This document shows, piece by piece, positions 18,285 to 26,497 of a stretch of 64,000 nt of DNA. This DNA comes from Dorea_D sp963559605 (GTDB lineage: Bacteria; Bacillota; Clostridia; Lachnospirales; Lachnospiraceae): contig CAUWLL010000008.1 in the NCBI GenBank assembly GCA_963559605.1, positions 16,865-80,864 of the forward strand, read 5' to 3'. A program made the position numbers and the translations under genes. The notes under the pieces were generated by a model. The model did not search any database, was not told where the DNA came from, and worked only from the letters and a program-made list of their open reading frames with translations. Every line of letters begins with the position of its first letter. Within the stretch, counting starts at the first letter, position 1.

Positions 18285-18378
18285 ATAAATTCATACTCAT
18301 AGTATCAAATCTATCCTTCCTCGGTAGGCGTTTTTGTACTTACGCTTTTTCAAGCACCTACTGTCTTCGGCAGTTACT
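18285..18378 (-). promoter_or_regulatory. L10 ribosomal protein leader RNA
   Basis: The minus strand between the promoter and the attenuator has the conserved Firmicute L10-leader words: AACTGCCGAAGACAGTAGG, a short hairpin region, then CGCCTACCGAGGAAGG, whose CCTAC pairs with GTAGG. L10 with L12 binds this fold and shuts off its own expression. The assignment is by recognition of these words and the position upstream of rplJ. Confidence 0.85.
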
Positions 18379-18383
18379 TTGAC

Positions 18384-18412
18384 ACAATAACACAATTTTT
18401 ATTGTTTGTCAA
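18384..18412 (-). promoter_or_regulatory. Promoter of rplJ-rplL
   Basis: On the minus strand a consensus TTGACA (18407-18412) is 17 bp from TATTGT (18384-18389). RNA would start at about 18377, at the beginning of the L10 leader. This shows rplJL has its own promoter and is not dependent on rplKA. Confidence 0.8.
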
Positions 18413-18463
18413 TGGTTTTTTTATTTTCTGTTTTCCTTTCTGTTTTCCTTCTATAAAACACTA

Positions 18464-19249
18464 TCAAAAAGAACCATTTAGCATCCCCGTTAAACCAAAA
18501 TCCTCTTCCAGATTCCATTCTAACATTTCCGCCACAGGCGGGGCTTCATACATTCCCTTTCTGCTAAAATTCCACCCCGCCTTTTCCTTGAGTTCTAACA
18601 AATATTCCGCATGCTTCAACGCAGTGATCATCGTATCAAGAATCGGCACCTGAAACTCTTCTTGAAGTTCTTTGTAAAACCCAAATTGCATACTACATCC
18701 GAGAATAACAACCTCCGCCTTATCTTCTTCAATCGCCTTCGTTATCTCTCGTTTTATATTCGCAATCGTTTCTTTTTCGTCTTTATGAAAGTCCAGCACC
18801 CCCATTCCAAGACTCCTAAAAGAAGCCAGCTTTTTTTCCAGTCCGTATTTGCATACATTCTCTTTCATCTGCGGAATCCACTTATCTCTCCCGACGATCA
18901 CAGAGAATCTATCCCCCAAAACAGACGCCAAATGCATACTGGATTCTCCCGGTGCAGTAACTATCATATCTCCACTGATTTCTCGCGCCGAATATAAGAA
19001 CGGGTCGTCAAAACAGCTGATGATAACCGCATCAAACCGTTCCCTCTTTGCCCGGAGTATTTCTTTTAGCATTTCTCCGCCTGCCAGAGCTTGATAATAT
19101 TGATATTCCAGATGCTTAGGGCCTTTTTCTATATTCCGAACTTCAATCTCGGTATTCGAATCCTTATACCCTTCCAGATACTTTTTAATCGTCTCATTCA
19201 AATTACCATATGCCACTGATTTCAAAAATAATATTTTTCTTTTTACCAT
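18464..19249 (-). CDS. Aspartate/glutamate/hydantoin racemase-family protein
   Basis: A 261-residue Asp/Glu racemase-superfamily protein. The two cysteines expected of cofactor-independent racemases are both present, in VIISCFDDPFLYSARE and in VVILGCSMQFGFYKE. The CFDDP motif is typical of the hydantoin racemase (HyuE) branch. It should swap the configuration of an amino acid or its hydantoin or carbamoyl derivative. The frame could start with GTG at 19267, but AGGGG near the ATG at 19249 is better. It is the last gene of the peptide uptake and degradation operon, 27 bp after the M29-like peptidase gene. Confidence 0.8.
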   Translation of the reverse strand: MVKRKILFLKSVAYGNLNETIKKYLEGYKDSNTEIEVRNIEKGPKHLEYQYYQALAGGEMLKEILRAKRERFDAVIISCFDDPFLYSAREISGDMIVTAPGESSMHLASVLGDRFSVIVGRDKWIPQMKENVCKYGLEKKLASFRSLGMGVLDFHKDEKETIANIKREITKAIEEDKAEVVILGCSMQFGFYKELQEEFQVPILDTMITALKHAEYLLELKEKAGWNFSRKGMYEAPPVAEMLEWNLEEDFGLTGMLNGSF

Positions 19250-19276
19250 AAAATACCCCTGTCGCACCTAATATGT

Positions 19277-20344
19277 TTAATATCCGGCAATTCCTAATTC
19301 TTTACAGATTTTTCTGGCTTCCGGATCCACATATACACCATTTTCTTCAAGTTTTTCTCCATCTAAAATGATTGTTGGACGCAATACGATTCCATCTGAA
19401 TGGGACGCGGCACTCCAATGCGCTCCCCCTATCTTAATTCCCTGGCTGCCAATTCCAAATTCCATACACCCGAAAACTCTTTCATCCTCCACAATGCGCC
19501 CAGTTACCTTACGCACTCCCGGATTAAATCCTTGTGAATAATGCGCAAGACGAAGCATATTCGGATCCTCAAAAGAATACAGCCATTCTTTATAAATTTC
19601 TGCTTCCGCACCTCCTCTTACATCCACAACTCTTCCCTCTTTAAAGTCAATAAATATTTTATCTCTAAGGATTCCCAGTGTATCCGGCGGAAATACCGCC
19701 CCGTCAAACACTAAAGTACCTTCTATAGATTCTTCGACCGGGCACCAGCTTGTCTGTCCCGTAAGCATAACCGGATAACCTTTTTCCGTAGCCTTAATAC
19801 CAGAATGACGTACTTTACGTCCGCCCATTGTTCCCCGAAGATCCATCCCCTCCTTCGTGAGTACATGGATTTCTTCAGATTTCTCCAGTTTATATCTAAA
19901 ATATTCGCCAAGCTCAATCACTTTATCTACGTTAATTTTCCCAATACAATTAACAAGCATTTCCGTGTCCATCCCCGTTGCACATATATAACGCGCTCCG
20001 TTTTTATCTACCGCTCTCTGATATGCCGGTCCATGCATAATAGAAGCATATGCAAGTTCGATCCACACATCAGCCGCCGCAATAGCATCTGCTACAGGTT
20101 GTGGCGGATCCGCATAGAACCCCTCTGCTGTCGGATAATAAATAACCGTCGGAACAACCTCATTCGTATAAGCCGCTTCTGTCAATGCATGCACTACTCT
20201 CTCATCCACACATGTATCATATGTAATAACAAGATTTTCTCCCGGTTTGCAGAGCATAATATCCCGCACAAGTTTCATTGCTGCTTTTGCGATTTCCATT
20301 CTCCGATATTCATTTCTCATTTCTACACCTATGTTCCATTCCAT
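19277..20344 (-). CDS. M29-like aminopeptidase-family metal-dependent hydrolase
   Basis: A 355-residue protein resembling the thermophilic aminopeptidase (M29) fold and its NicX-like dioxygenase relatives. Visible family features are an early CKPGENLVITYD segment and C-terminal candidate metal ligands in FGCMEFGIGSQG and GAHWSAASHSDGIVLRP. It may remove N-terminal residues from imported peptides, but members with other activities exist, so substrate is open. GGAGG lies 9 bases before the ATG at 20344, which is preferred over the in-frame start at 20368. Its start region abuts the nitrilase-family gene (stop at 20361). Confidence 0.72.
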   Translation of the reverse strand: MEWNIGVEMRNEYRRMEIAKAAMKLVRDIMLCKPGENLVITYDTCVDERVVHALTEAAYTNEVVPTVIYYPTAEGFYADPPQPVADAIAAADVWIELAYASIMHGPAYQRAVDKNGARYICATGMDTEMLVNCIGKINVDKVIELGEYFRYKLEKSEEIHVLTKEGMDLRGTMGGRKVRHSGIKATEKGYPVMLTGQTSWCPVEESIEGTLVFDGAVFPPDTLGILRDKIFIDFKEGRVVDVRGGAEAEIYKEWLYSFEDPNMLRLAHYSQGFNPGVRKVTGRIVEDERVFGCMEFGIGSQGIKIGGAHWSAASHSDGIVLRPTIILDGEKLEENGVYVDPEARKICKELGIAGY

Positions 20345-20360
20345 ATACTTTTCCTCCTTT

Positions 20361-21152
20361 TCAATCATTTTCTTTTAAGAATCTGTAATTATCATATTTT
20401 TTATAAACCTGCGGCCTTTTCATTTCCTCCCACGGCAGTCTCTCTCGAATCGCTTTCATTTTTGACTTATATAATTCCCCTTCAAGATAACCTTCCGCAT
20501 CATTTGAAATTTCTTGAAAAATACTCCCGTCAGGTTCCACTATTGCTGTACCGCCACAATATTTGCAGTCTCCCGAGGCACGATTCAACAAAATCATATA
20601 AATCTGATTTTCTGCCGCTCTCATTCTCCCACACAACCGGAACAATTCTTCCCATCCGTACGCCCAGGCGCTTGGACAAATGATCACATCCGCCCCCATG
20701 TTCTTAACCGGCGTTGACACCTCAAAAAATCGTAAATCCGCACATATCAACAAGCCTATCTTCCAGCCTTTAAAGGAAACAACCTGCAATTGCTCTCCCG
20801 CCTCAAAAAATTCCCTCTCTTGTCCCCAGAGATGTATTTTTCTATACTCTCCAAGCTTTTTTCCTTCCTCATCCCATATACACACAGAGTCATAATACTT
20901 TTCTTCTTCCCGGACACTAACCCCCGCCAGAATCGGCACCTTGTATTTCCTGCAAATATCCGAAAAAAATTCTCTTTCAGAAAGTGATTTTTCCGCTTTT
21001 ATAAAATCATATCCACTGATACAAAGTTCCGGAAAGCACAAAAGATCCACGTCTGTCCCTGCATATTTTTCAACACACTCTTCTATATGTCTGCGATTTT
21101 TTTTCACATCACCCTCTTTTATAGATAATTGTACCAACCCGATTTTCAACAT
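20361..21152 (-). CDS. Carbon-nitrogen hydrolase (nitrilase superfamily amidase)
   Basis: A 263-residue nitrilase-superfamily enzyme. The catalytic triad is visible: Glu in LLCFPELCISGYDF, Lys in YRKIHLWGQERE, and the nucleophile Cys in IGLLICADLRFFEVS. Family members cleave amides or N-carbamoyl groups. GGAGAG lies upstream of the ATG at 21152; a TTG at 21170 in the same frame is less likely. It lies between an M20 peptidase and an M29-like peptidase gene, which suggests trimming of amide or carbamoyl derivatives released from imported compounds. Confidence 0.85.
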   Translation of the reverse strand: MLKIGLVQLSIKEGDVKKNRRHIEECVEKYAGTDVDLLCFPELCISGYDFIKAEKSLSEREFFSDICRKYKVPILAGVSVREEEKYYDSVCIWDEEGKKLGEYRKIHLWGQEREFFEAGEQLQVVSFKGWKIGLLICADLRFFEVSTPVKNMGADVIICPSAWAYGWEELFRLCGRMRAAENQIYMILLNRASGDCKYCGGTAIVEPDGSIFQEISNDAEGYLEGELYKSKMKAIRERLPWEEMKRPQVYKKYDNYRFLKEND

Positions 21153-21173
21153 TACCTCTCTCCGTATCAAAAT

Positions 21174-22583
21174 TTATTCAAGATTTAATAATGTATATAT
21201 TGCTTGTGCATATATTTTAGCTGTTATTACCAAATCTTCTATAGCTATATATTCATCAGGCTCATGAGCCAATTCTTTCTGTCCCGGAAATACCGGTCCG
21301 TATGCAACAAAATTATCCGCGGCCCTGCAATAAGTTCCTCCTCCGATAACTACCGGTTCTTCCATGCGTCCCGTACATTCCTGATAAACATTTAAAAGTG
21401 TTTGGATCAGCGGCGCTTTCACCGGAAAATATATATGCTTTTTATCTTGGATAACTTCTAAGTTCACGGCATTGCTTTCACAGGCTACACGTAAAGTTTT
21501 TTGTATCACTTCATCGGAAGCATGAATTGGATAACGGATTTCGACAGATGCTTTCCCTTCCGTCTCCTCTATCGACAAAACTCCCAGCGAAAGTGTCAGA
21601 ATGCCTGAAAGCTTATCTTCACAAGCTACTCCTAGATTTTCCCCACGATAGCCGTCAGCAAACATCTCTGTAATTTTCATTGCAAATTCCCAAACTCCAT
21701 TATGTTCCAACGGAAGGCTCTGCAAATAATTCAGCAATATATTAATTGCATTCTTTCCGTTCCAAGGCTGTGAAGAATGACTGCTCCGGCCTTTCGCTTC
21801 TATTTTCCACTCCGTTCCCTTTCTCTCTATTACGATGCTGTTTTTATCTTCATACTCCGTCAATCCATCTGACAATATTTGCTCCGTTTGATCGTCCCCT
21901 TCTATGATCGCATATGCCGAACCTGGTACTACATTAACTTTCGTACCGCCCCACACTTTTTTCAAACAAAGACGGGCTCTGCCTTTTTCTTCCTGCCACC
22001 GGCTGCTTACATTAAACCGAAGAATACCTTTTTCCGCATGAATTACCGGAAATTCTGCATCCGGAGAAAAACCGCCCCAAGGCGCCTCCTCTTTCTGTAG
22101 GTAATATTTTAGACACCTCATAAATCCACTTTCTTCGTCTGTGCCTATAATATGTCTTACATGATTCAAAACAGGAAGCCCACTCTCTTTGACCGCTTTC
22201 ATAGCATAAAGAACTGCGATCATAGGCCCTTTATCATCCAGCGCTCCTCTGCCATAAATCCGTCCCTTCTCAACAGTTCCGCGAAACGGCGGATAAGACC
22301 AGCCTTCTCCGGGCGGAACAACATCTACATGCGTAAGGATTCCGATCTGCTTCCCTTTATTTCCCCACTGGATCGTTCCTGCATACCCTTCGTGATTACG
22401 TGTTTCAAACCCCATTGTCTCACCTATTTCTAACACTTTTTCCAGTGCATCTTCGATCGGTCTGCCAAAGGGCGCTCCTTCTTCACTTTCTCCATAAAGA
22501 CTTGGATATTCAATCATTTCTCTTGTCTTATCTATAATTTCGTCTCGGTATTGATCTATTAATTCGTTTAATATCTCTTCCAT
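21174..22583 (-). CDS. M20-family dipeptidase (PepV/Sapep-like)
   Basis: A 469-residue M20 metallopeptidase. The di-zinc site is visible as LTHVDVVPPGEGW (His-x-Asp), GRGALDDKGP (bridging Asp), GTDEESGF (catalytic Glu and metal Glu) and FSPDAEFPVIHAEKG. Length and layout match Xaa-His/PepV-type dipeptidases with a lid domain inserted near residues 180-360. It should cut imported dipeptides or acylated amino acids in the cytoplasm. The start at 22583 follows AAGGGGG; the longer frame to 22643 overlaps the ATPase gene and is less likely. Confidence 0.88.
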   Translation of the reverse strand: MEEILNELIDQYRDEIIDKTREMIEYPSLYGESEEGAPFGRPIEDALEKVLEIGETMGFETRNHEGYAGTIQWGNKGKQIGILTHVDVVPPGEGWSYPPFRGTVEKGRIYGRGALDDKGPMIAVLYAMKAVKESGLPVLNHVRHIIGTDEESGFMRCLKYYLQKEEAPWGGFSPDAEFPVIHAEKGILRFNVSSRWQEEKGRARLCLKKVWGGTKVNVVPGSAYAIIEGDDQTEQILSDGLTEYEDKNSIVIERKGTEWKIEAKGRSSHSSQPWNGKNAINILLNYLQSLPLEHNGVWEFAMKITEMFADGYRGENLGVACEDKLSGILTLSLGVLSIEETEGKASVEIRYPIHASDEVIQKTLRVACESNAVNLEVIQDKKHIYFPVKAPLIQTLLNVYQECTGRMEEPVVIGGGTYCRAADNFVAYGPVFPGQKELAHEPDEYIAIEDLVITAKIYAQAIYTLLNLE

Positions 22584-22608
22584 ATTATCCCCCTTATCAC
22601 CACAGGCA

Positions 22609-23577
22609 TTATTCTTTTTCCCGATATTTATGACAGCACACAAAATGATCCTTTTCTATTTCTACCATTTTAGGTTCTTGTACTTTGCAAATTTCCATGC
22701 AGTCTCTACATCGAGTATGGAAGGTACACCCTTTCGGTGCATTAACCGGAGATGGAATTTCTCCTTGCGAAACAATTTGCTCCGGCTTCATTTCCTCTTC
22801 TTCAATTGTCGCAACAGGGATAGATGACAGTAACATTTGTGTATATGGATGCAATGGCGCTTTAAAAAACTCCTCTGTCGGTGCTAATTCACATAATCTT
22901 CCAAGATAAAGAATCGCTACTCTCGTGGCAACATTTCGCATCAAGCTCAAATCATGTGTAATAAACAAATAGGAGATTTCCAATTGTTTTTGAAGTTCGA
23001 TCAAGGTGTTGATTACCTTTGCCTGCACAGACACATCCAACGCAGAAGTAGGCTCATCTAAAATGATCAGTTCTGGATTGGTCGCCAATGCTCGTGCCAC
23101 AGAAACCAGCTGCCTTTCTCCTCCACCTATGTTTCTTGGCATCTTATTTTTATATTCTTTAGGTAAACCAACCATTTCCAAAAGCTCTTCTATTCGTTCC
23201 TGCTTTTTTTCCTTTGTCATCTTGTCATGTATATCTAAAGGAACCTCCATACTTTTTTCAATGGTACGTCTTGCATTCAATGAAGAGCCGGGGTCTTGAA
23301 AAACTATTTGAATTTCTCCCTTTTGCTGCAAACTTCTCTTATATCCTTTTTCCACAAGATTACAGTCTTTATACAATATTTCGCCCTCCGTAGCTCCATA
23401 CATTCCTACCACCGTATAGGCAATTGTACTTTTTCCGCATCCTGATTCTCCAACTAACCCTAATGTTTCTCCTTTATACAACTTCATGCTAACGCCGTCT
23501 ACTGCCTTAACTGTTTTCCCATTCGGCAGAGGAAAATACTTTTTTAAATTATTAATTTCAAGTATCACATTACTCAT
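22609..23577 (-). CDS. Peptide ABC transporter ATPase (OppF/DppF-like)
   Basis: A 322-residue ATPase with Walker A GESGCGKST, an ABC signature altered to IGGGERQLVSVARAL (usually LSGGQ), Walker B LIILDEPTSALD and the C-terminal oligopeptide-type extension with cysteines (GCTFHTRCRDCMEICK), as in Opp/Dpp ATPases that bind an Fe-S cluster. The IGGGE signature departure is notable; the partner DppD has LSGGM. It starts within the stop of the dppD-like gene. Confidence 0.92.
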   Translation of the reverse strand: MSNVILEINNLKKYFPLPNGKTVKAVDGVSMKLYKGETLGLVGESGCGKSTIAYTVVGMYGATEGEILYKDCNLVEKGYKRSLQQKGEIQIVFQDPGSSLNARRTIEKSMEVPLDIHDKMTKEKKQERIEELLEMVGLPKEYKNKMPRNIGGGERQLVSVARALATNPELIILDEPTSALDVSVQAKVINTLIELQKQLEISYLFITHDLSLMRNVATRVAILYLGRLCELAPTEEFFKAPLHPYTQMLLSSIPVATIEEEEMKPEQIVSQGEIPSPVNAPKGCTFHTRCRDCMEICKVQEPKMVEIEKDHFVCCHKYREKE

Positions 23578-24563
23578 AACATTTCCTCCTCTGCTTTAAA
23601 ACATGCCACCCAATGATTATCACCAATGTTTTTTCGTTCAGGTTTACAATCTACACATTGTTCTGTGGCGTACGGACACCTCGGAGCAAACCTACATCCT
23701 TTTGGCGGCTGGCTATAATCCGGTATTCTTCCGGGTATCCCTTTTGCTATACCATTACCGGTCAACTTGGGAAGACAATTCATTAACGCCTTTGTATAAG
23801 GATGCAGTGGATGTTCAAACACCTCTCCTGTATCACCGCCTTCAACAATTGTACCCGCATACATAATATTTACCTTTGTCGTTACCTGCCTGATAACCCC
23901 CAAAGAATGCGTAACCATAATAACCGATAGTTCTCCTGCATCTACCAATTTCTTAATCAATCTTAAAATCTGATCCTGTATAGTTACATCAAGCGCCGTT
24001 CCCGGTTCATCGGCAAGCAATATACTTCTCTCTGCCGCAAGCGTCATAGCAATACAAACTCTTTGCCTCATACCTCCTGAAAGCTGAAACGGGTAACTAT
24101 TTAAAATACGCTCGGGATCCGCAAGGGATACTGCCGTTAGTGCGTCTTCTGCTTTTTTCAGCAATTGACTTTTGCTCATTTTTTTATCTTTATGGGCATA
24201 TTTCAATGCTTCTAAAAATTGATTTTTAATAGAAATCACCGGATTAAGAGCACTGGATGGATCTTGGAATATCATCCCTGCCCCCTTTTGCCTATATTCT
24301 TGCAACTTATCTTTCGGCATTTCCAATACATTTTGTCCCTTATAAAAGATTTCTCCTTTTTCCACCAGCCCGTTAGACGGTAATACATTTAAAATCGCAC
24401 GCATAGTCGTTGTCTTTCCACATCCGGACTCGCCTACAATACCTACGCTATTACCTTCTTCCACTTCAAAGGTCACATTTTCCAGTACATGAGTTTTCAC
24501 CTTGGCAACAGTATAAGATACAGACAAGTCCCGAACTTCTAAAATTTTAGCCTTTTCTCCCAT
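23574..24563 (-). CDS. Peptide ABC transporter ATPase (OppD/DppD-like)
   Basis: A 329-residue ATPase with Walker A GESGCGKTT, signature LSGGMRQRVCIAMTL, Walker B SILLADEPGTALD and the C-terminal CRFAPRCPYATEQC cysteine motif. It forms the heterodimeric motor with the OppF-like protein whose gene overlaps its stop by 4 bp. In Walker B, A-D-E-P replaces the usual L-D-E-P, as in many OppD proteins. Confidence 0.93.
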   Translation of the reverse strand: MGEKAKILEVRDLSVSYTVAKVKTHVLENVTFEVEEGNSVGIVGESGCGKTTTMRAILNVLPSNGLVEKGEIFYKGQNVLEMPKDKLQEYRQKGAGMIFQDPSSALNPVISIKNQFLEALKYAHKDKKMSKSQLLKKAEDALTAVSLADPERILNSYPFQLSGGMRQRVCIAMTLAAERSILLADEPGTALDVTIQDQILRLIKKLVDAGELSVIMVTHSLGVIRQVTTKVNIMYAGTIVEGGDTGEVFEHPLHPYTKALMNCLPKLTGNGIAKGIPGRIPDYSQPPKGCRFAPRCPYATEQCVDCKPERKNIGDNHWVACFKAEEEML

Positions 24564-25427
24564 TTATTTGCCCTCCACGTTAAACACATTACCCACACCG
24601 TCTCCTAACAGATTAAAACCAAGTACTATAATAATAATTGTTACCGCCGGAAAAATTGCAAGCCACCACATATCCGGGAGAAATTTCACTCCGTCATTAA
24701 TCATATTTCCCAAAGCCGGTGTAGGCGGCTGTTCACCAAGACCGACAAAACTTAAAGTTGCCCCCATACAAATTACGTACCCCATATCCAAAGTCATTTT
24801 TGTCAATATTTGATCAAACGTATTCGGCAAAAATTCTTTAAATATAATATGGCTTAACTTTGCGCCTGTCAGTTCTGCATATACAATATAATTTTCTGTC
24901 CTCAAAGAGGAGGCAACTCCAAACGATAATCTTGCATACCACGGCCACCACATAATTGTGATTGCTATCATTGAGTTCTTTAAATTAGGTTCCAAAATTG
25001 CCGCAATCGCAAGAGCAAGTACTAATGCCGGAACAGACAGAAAAATATCTACAATTCTCATAAGTACTGTTTCAACCCATGTATCTTTAAAATAACCGGC
25101 CAATACCCCCACCACGAATCCAATCGGCACTGCAATAGCCAACACAAGAACTCCCATCAGCAGACTGCTGCGAAGACTAATTAAAAGCCTCGAAAACACA
25201 TCTCTTCCCATAGTGTCCGTTCCCATAAGATGCTTAAGACTCGGTGCCTGAGAACTCTCCATAAATTTTACAGTTGCTCCTGCATCTTCAGGATAGGGTG
25301 CGATGATCGGTGCAAAAATTGCCAATATTACAATTAACACTACGATCACCAAGCCAAGTACCGATACTTTACCTGCCGAAAATTTATACCAGTTTTTTAT
25401 CATATTTTCTTTTCGTTCTGCTTTCAC
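24564..25427 (-). CDS. Peptide ABC transporter permease (DppC-like)
   Basis: A 287-residue inner-membrane permease with about six helices, the N-terminal OppC_N segment (FSAGKVSVLGLVIVVLIVIL) and the EAA-type loop AELTGAKLSHIIFKEFLPN. It pairs with the DppB-like permease. The start is chosen as GTG at 25427 because AGGAGG lies 9 bases before it. Its TAA stop directly abuts the ATG of the OppD-like gene. Confidence 0.93.
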   Translation of the reverse strand: MKAERKENMIKNWYKFSAGKVSVLGLVIVVLIVILAIFAPIIAPYPEDAGATVKFMESSQAPSLKHLMGTDTMGRDVFSRLLISLRSSLLMGVLVLAIAVPIGFVVGVLAGYFKDTWVETVLMRIVDIFLSVPALVLALAIAAILEPNLKNSMIAITIMWWPWYARLSFGVASSLRTENYIVYAELTGAKLSHIIFKEFLPNTFDQILTKMTLDMGYVICMGATLSFVGLGEQPPTPALGNMINDGVKFLPDMWWLAIFPAVTIIIIVLGFNLLGDGVGNVFNVEGK

Positions 25428-25440
25428 TTTGCACCACCTC

Positions 25441-26463
25441 CTATCTCGCACGTTTTTGCCTCATTCTGGGATCCAAAATCATAGCCACAATATCTACTGC
25501 AATACTTGTAATCGCAAATGCCAATCCTATGATCAGAACTACGGCACATACCGCATTCGTATCTTTATTTAAAATAGCAGTCATACCATAACTCGATAAC
25601 CCCGGCCAATTAAATATCCGTTCTACCAAAAATGCATTACCAAACATTGCCGCAATGTCCATACCTATCACTGTCACCGTTGGAATTACGGAAGGTTTCA
25701 GCAAAAACTTTCTATTTACGACTGACTGCGGAACACCTTGAGACGTTACCATTGTTATATAGTCTTTATCTGCATTCTGAAGCATACTGGAACGCGTGAT
25801 CCTCGCTTCTTGCATTGTCTTACCCAAAGCTAATGCCAAAGCCGGAAATAACAGGTGCAAAAATGCATCCCATGCCGCTGCCGGTTGTCCGCCCAGCAGC
25901 GCATCAATTACATACAACCCGGTAATATCCGGTATGACGAATCCCGGACTGATACGCCCCCCGATCGTCGGCATCACAGGTACCCAATACCCAAACACCA
26001 GCACAAACAATACCGCAAACACAAACGTCGGTGTTGCCACAAAAATATATCCCAAAAATCTACACAAATAATCCTGCCACTTATTTTTATGCTGGGCGCT
26101 TGTAACACCTAAGAACAATGCAACTAAAATCGGCGGGAAACCGGCCCAGATAACTAATTCAATGGTTGCAGGCGCAAATTCTTTTATATCCTGTATAACG
26201 GCTCTTTTCGTAACCGCCGATACACCAAAATCTCCTTGCAGAGCATCTGTCAACCAATATATGTACTGCATTGGCAATGGTTCATTCAGATGATTAACCT
26301 CTCTATAATTCTCCAATACCTCTTCTGTAACATTTGCTCCCAACGCTAATCTTGCAGGATCTCCCGGTACAATTCTCATAAGTACAAAAATAATAATCGT
26401 AAGTCCCAAAAGCACTACTATTGAGCTCAGCAAACGTTTTAATATGTTTTTCAGGAGCGACAT
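25441..26463 (-). CDS. Peptide ABC transporter permease (DppB-like)
   Basis: A 340-residue permease with the DppB N-terminus (LKRLLSSIVVLLGLTIIIFV, then MRIVPGDPARLALG), six predicted helices and the loop TMVTSQGVPQSVVNRKFLLK. It forms the transmembrane pore with the DppC-like protein. It follows the binding-protein gene by 34 bp, with GGAGGGG upstream of the start. Confidence 0.94.
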   Translation of the reverse strand: MSLLKNILKRLLSSIVVLLGLTIIIFVLMRIVPGDPARLALGANVTEEVLENYREVNHLNEPLPMQYIYWLTDALQGDFGVSAVTKRAVIQDIKEFAPATIELVIWAGFPPILVALFLGVTSAQHKNKWQDYLCRFLGYIFVATPTFVFAVLFVLVFGYWVPVMPTIGGRISPGFVIPDITGLYVIDALLGGQPAAAWDAFLHLLFPALALALGKTMQEARITRSSMLQNADKDYITMVTSQGVPQSVVNRKFLLKPSVIPTVTVIGMDIAAMFGNAFLVERIFNWPGLSSYGMTAILNKDTNAVCAVVLIIGLAFAITSIAVDIVAMILDPRMRQKRAR

Positions 26464-26497
26464 TTTCTTCCCCTCCTTTCATCATTGAATTACTAGA

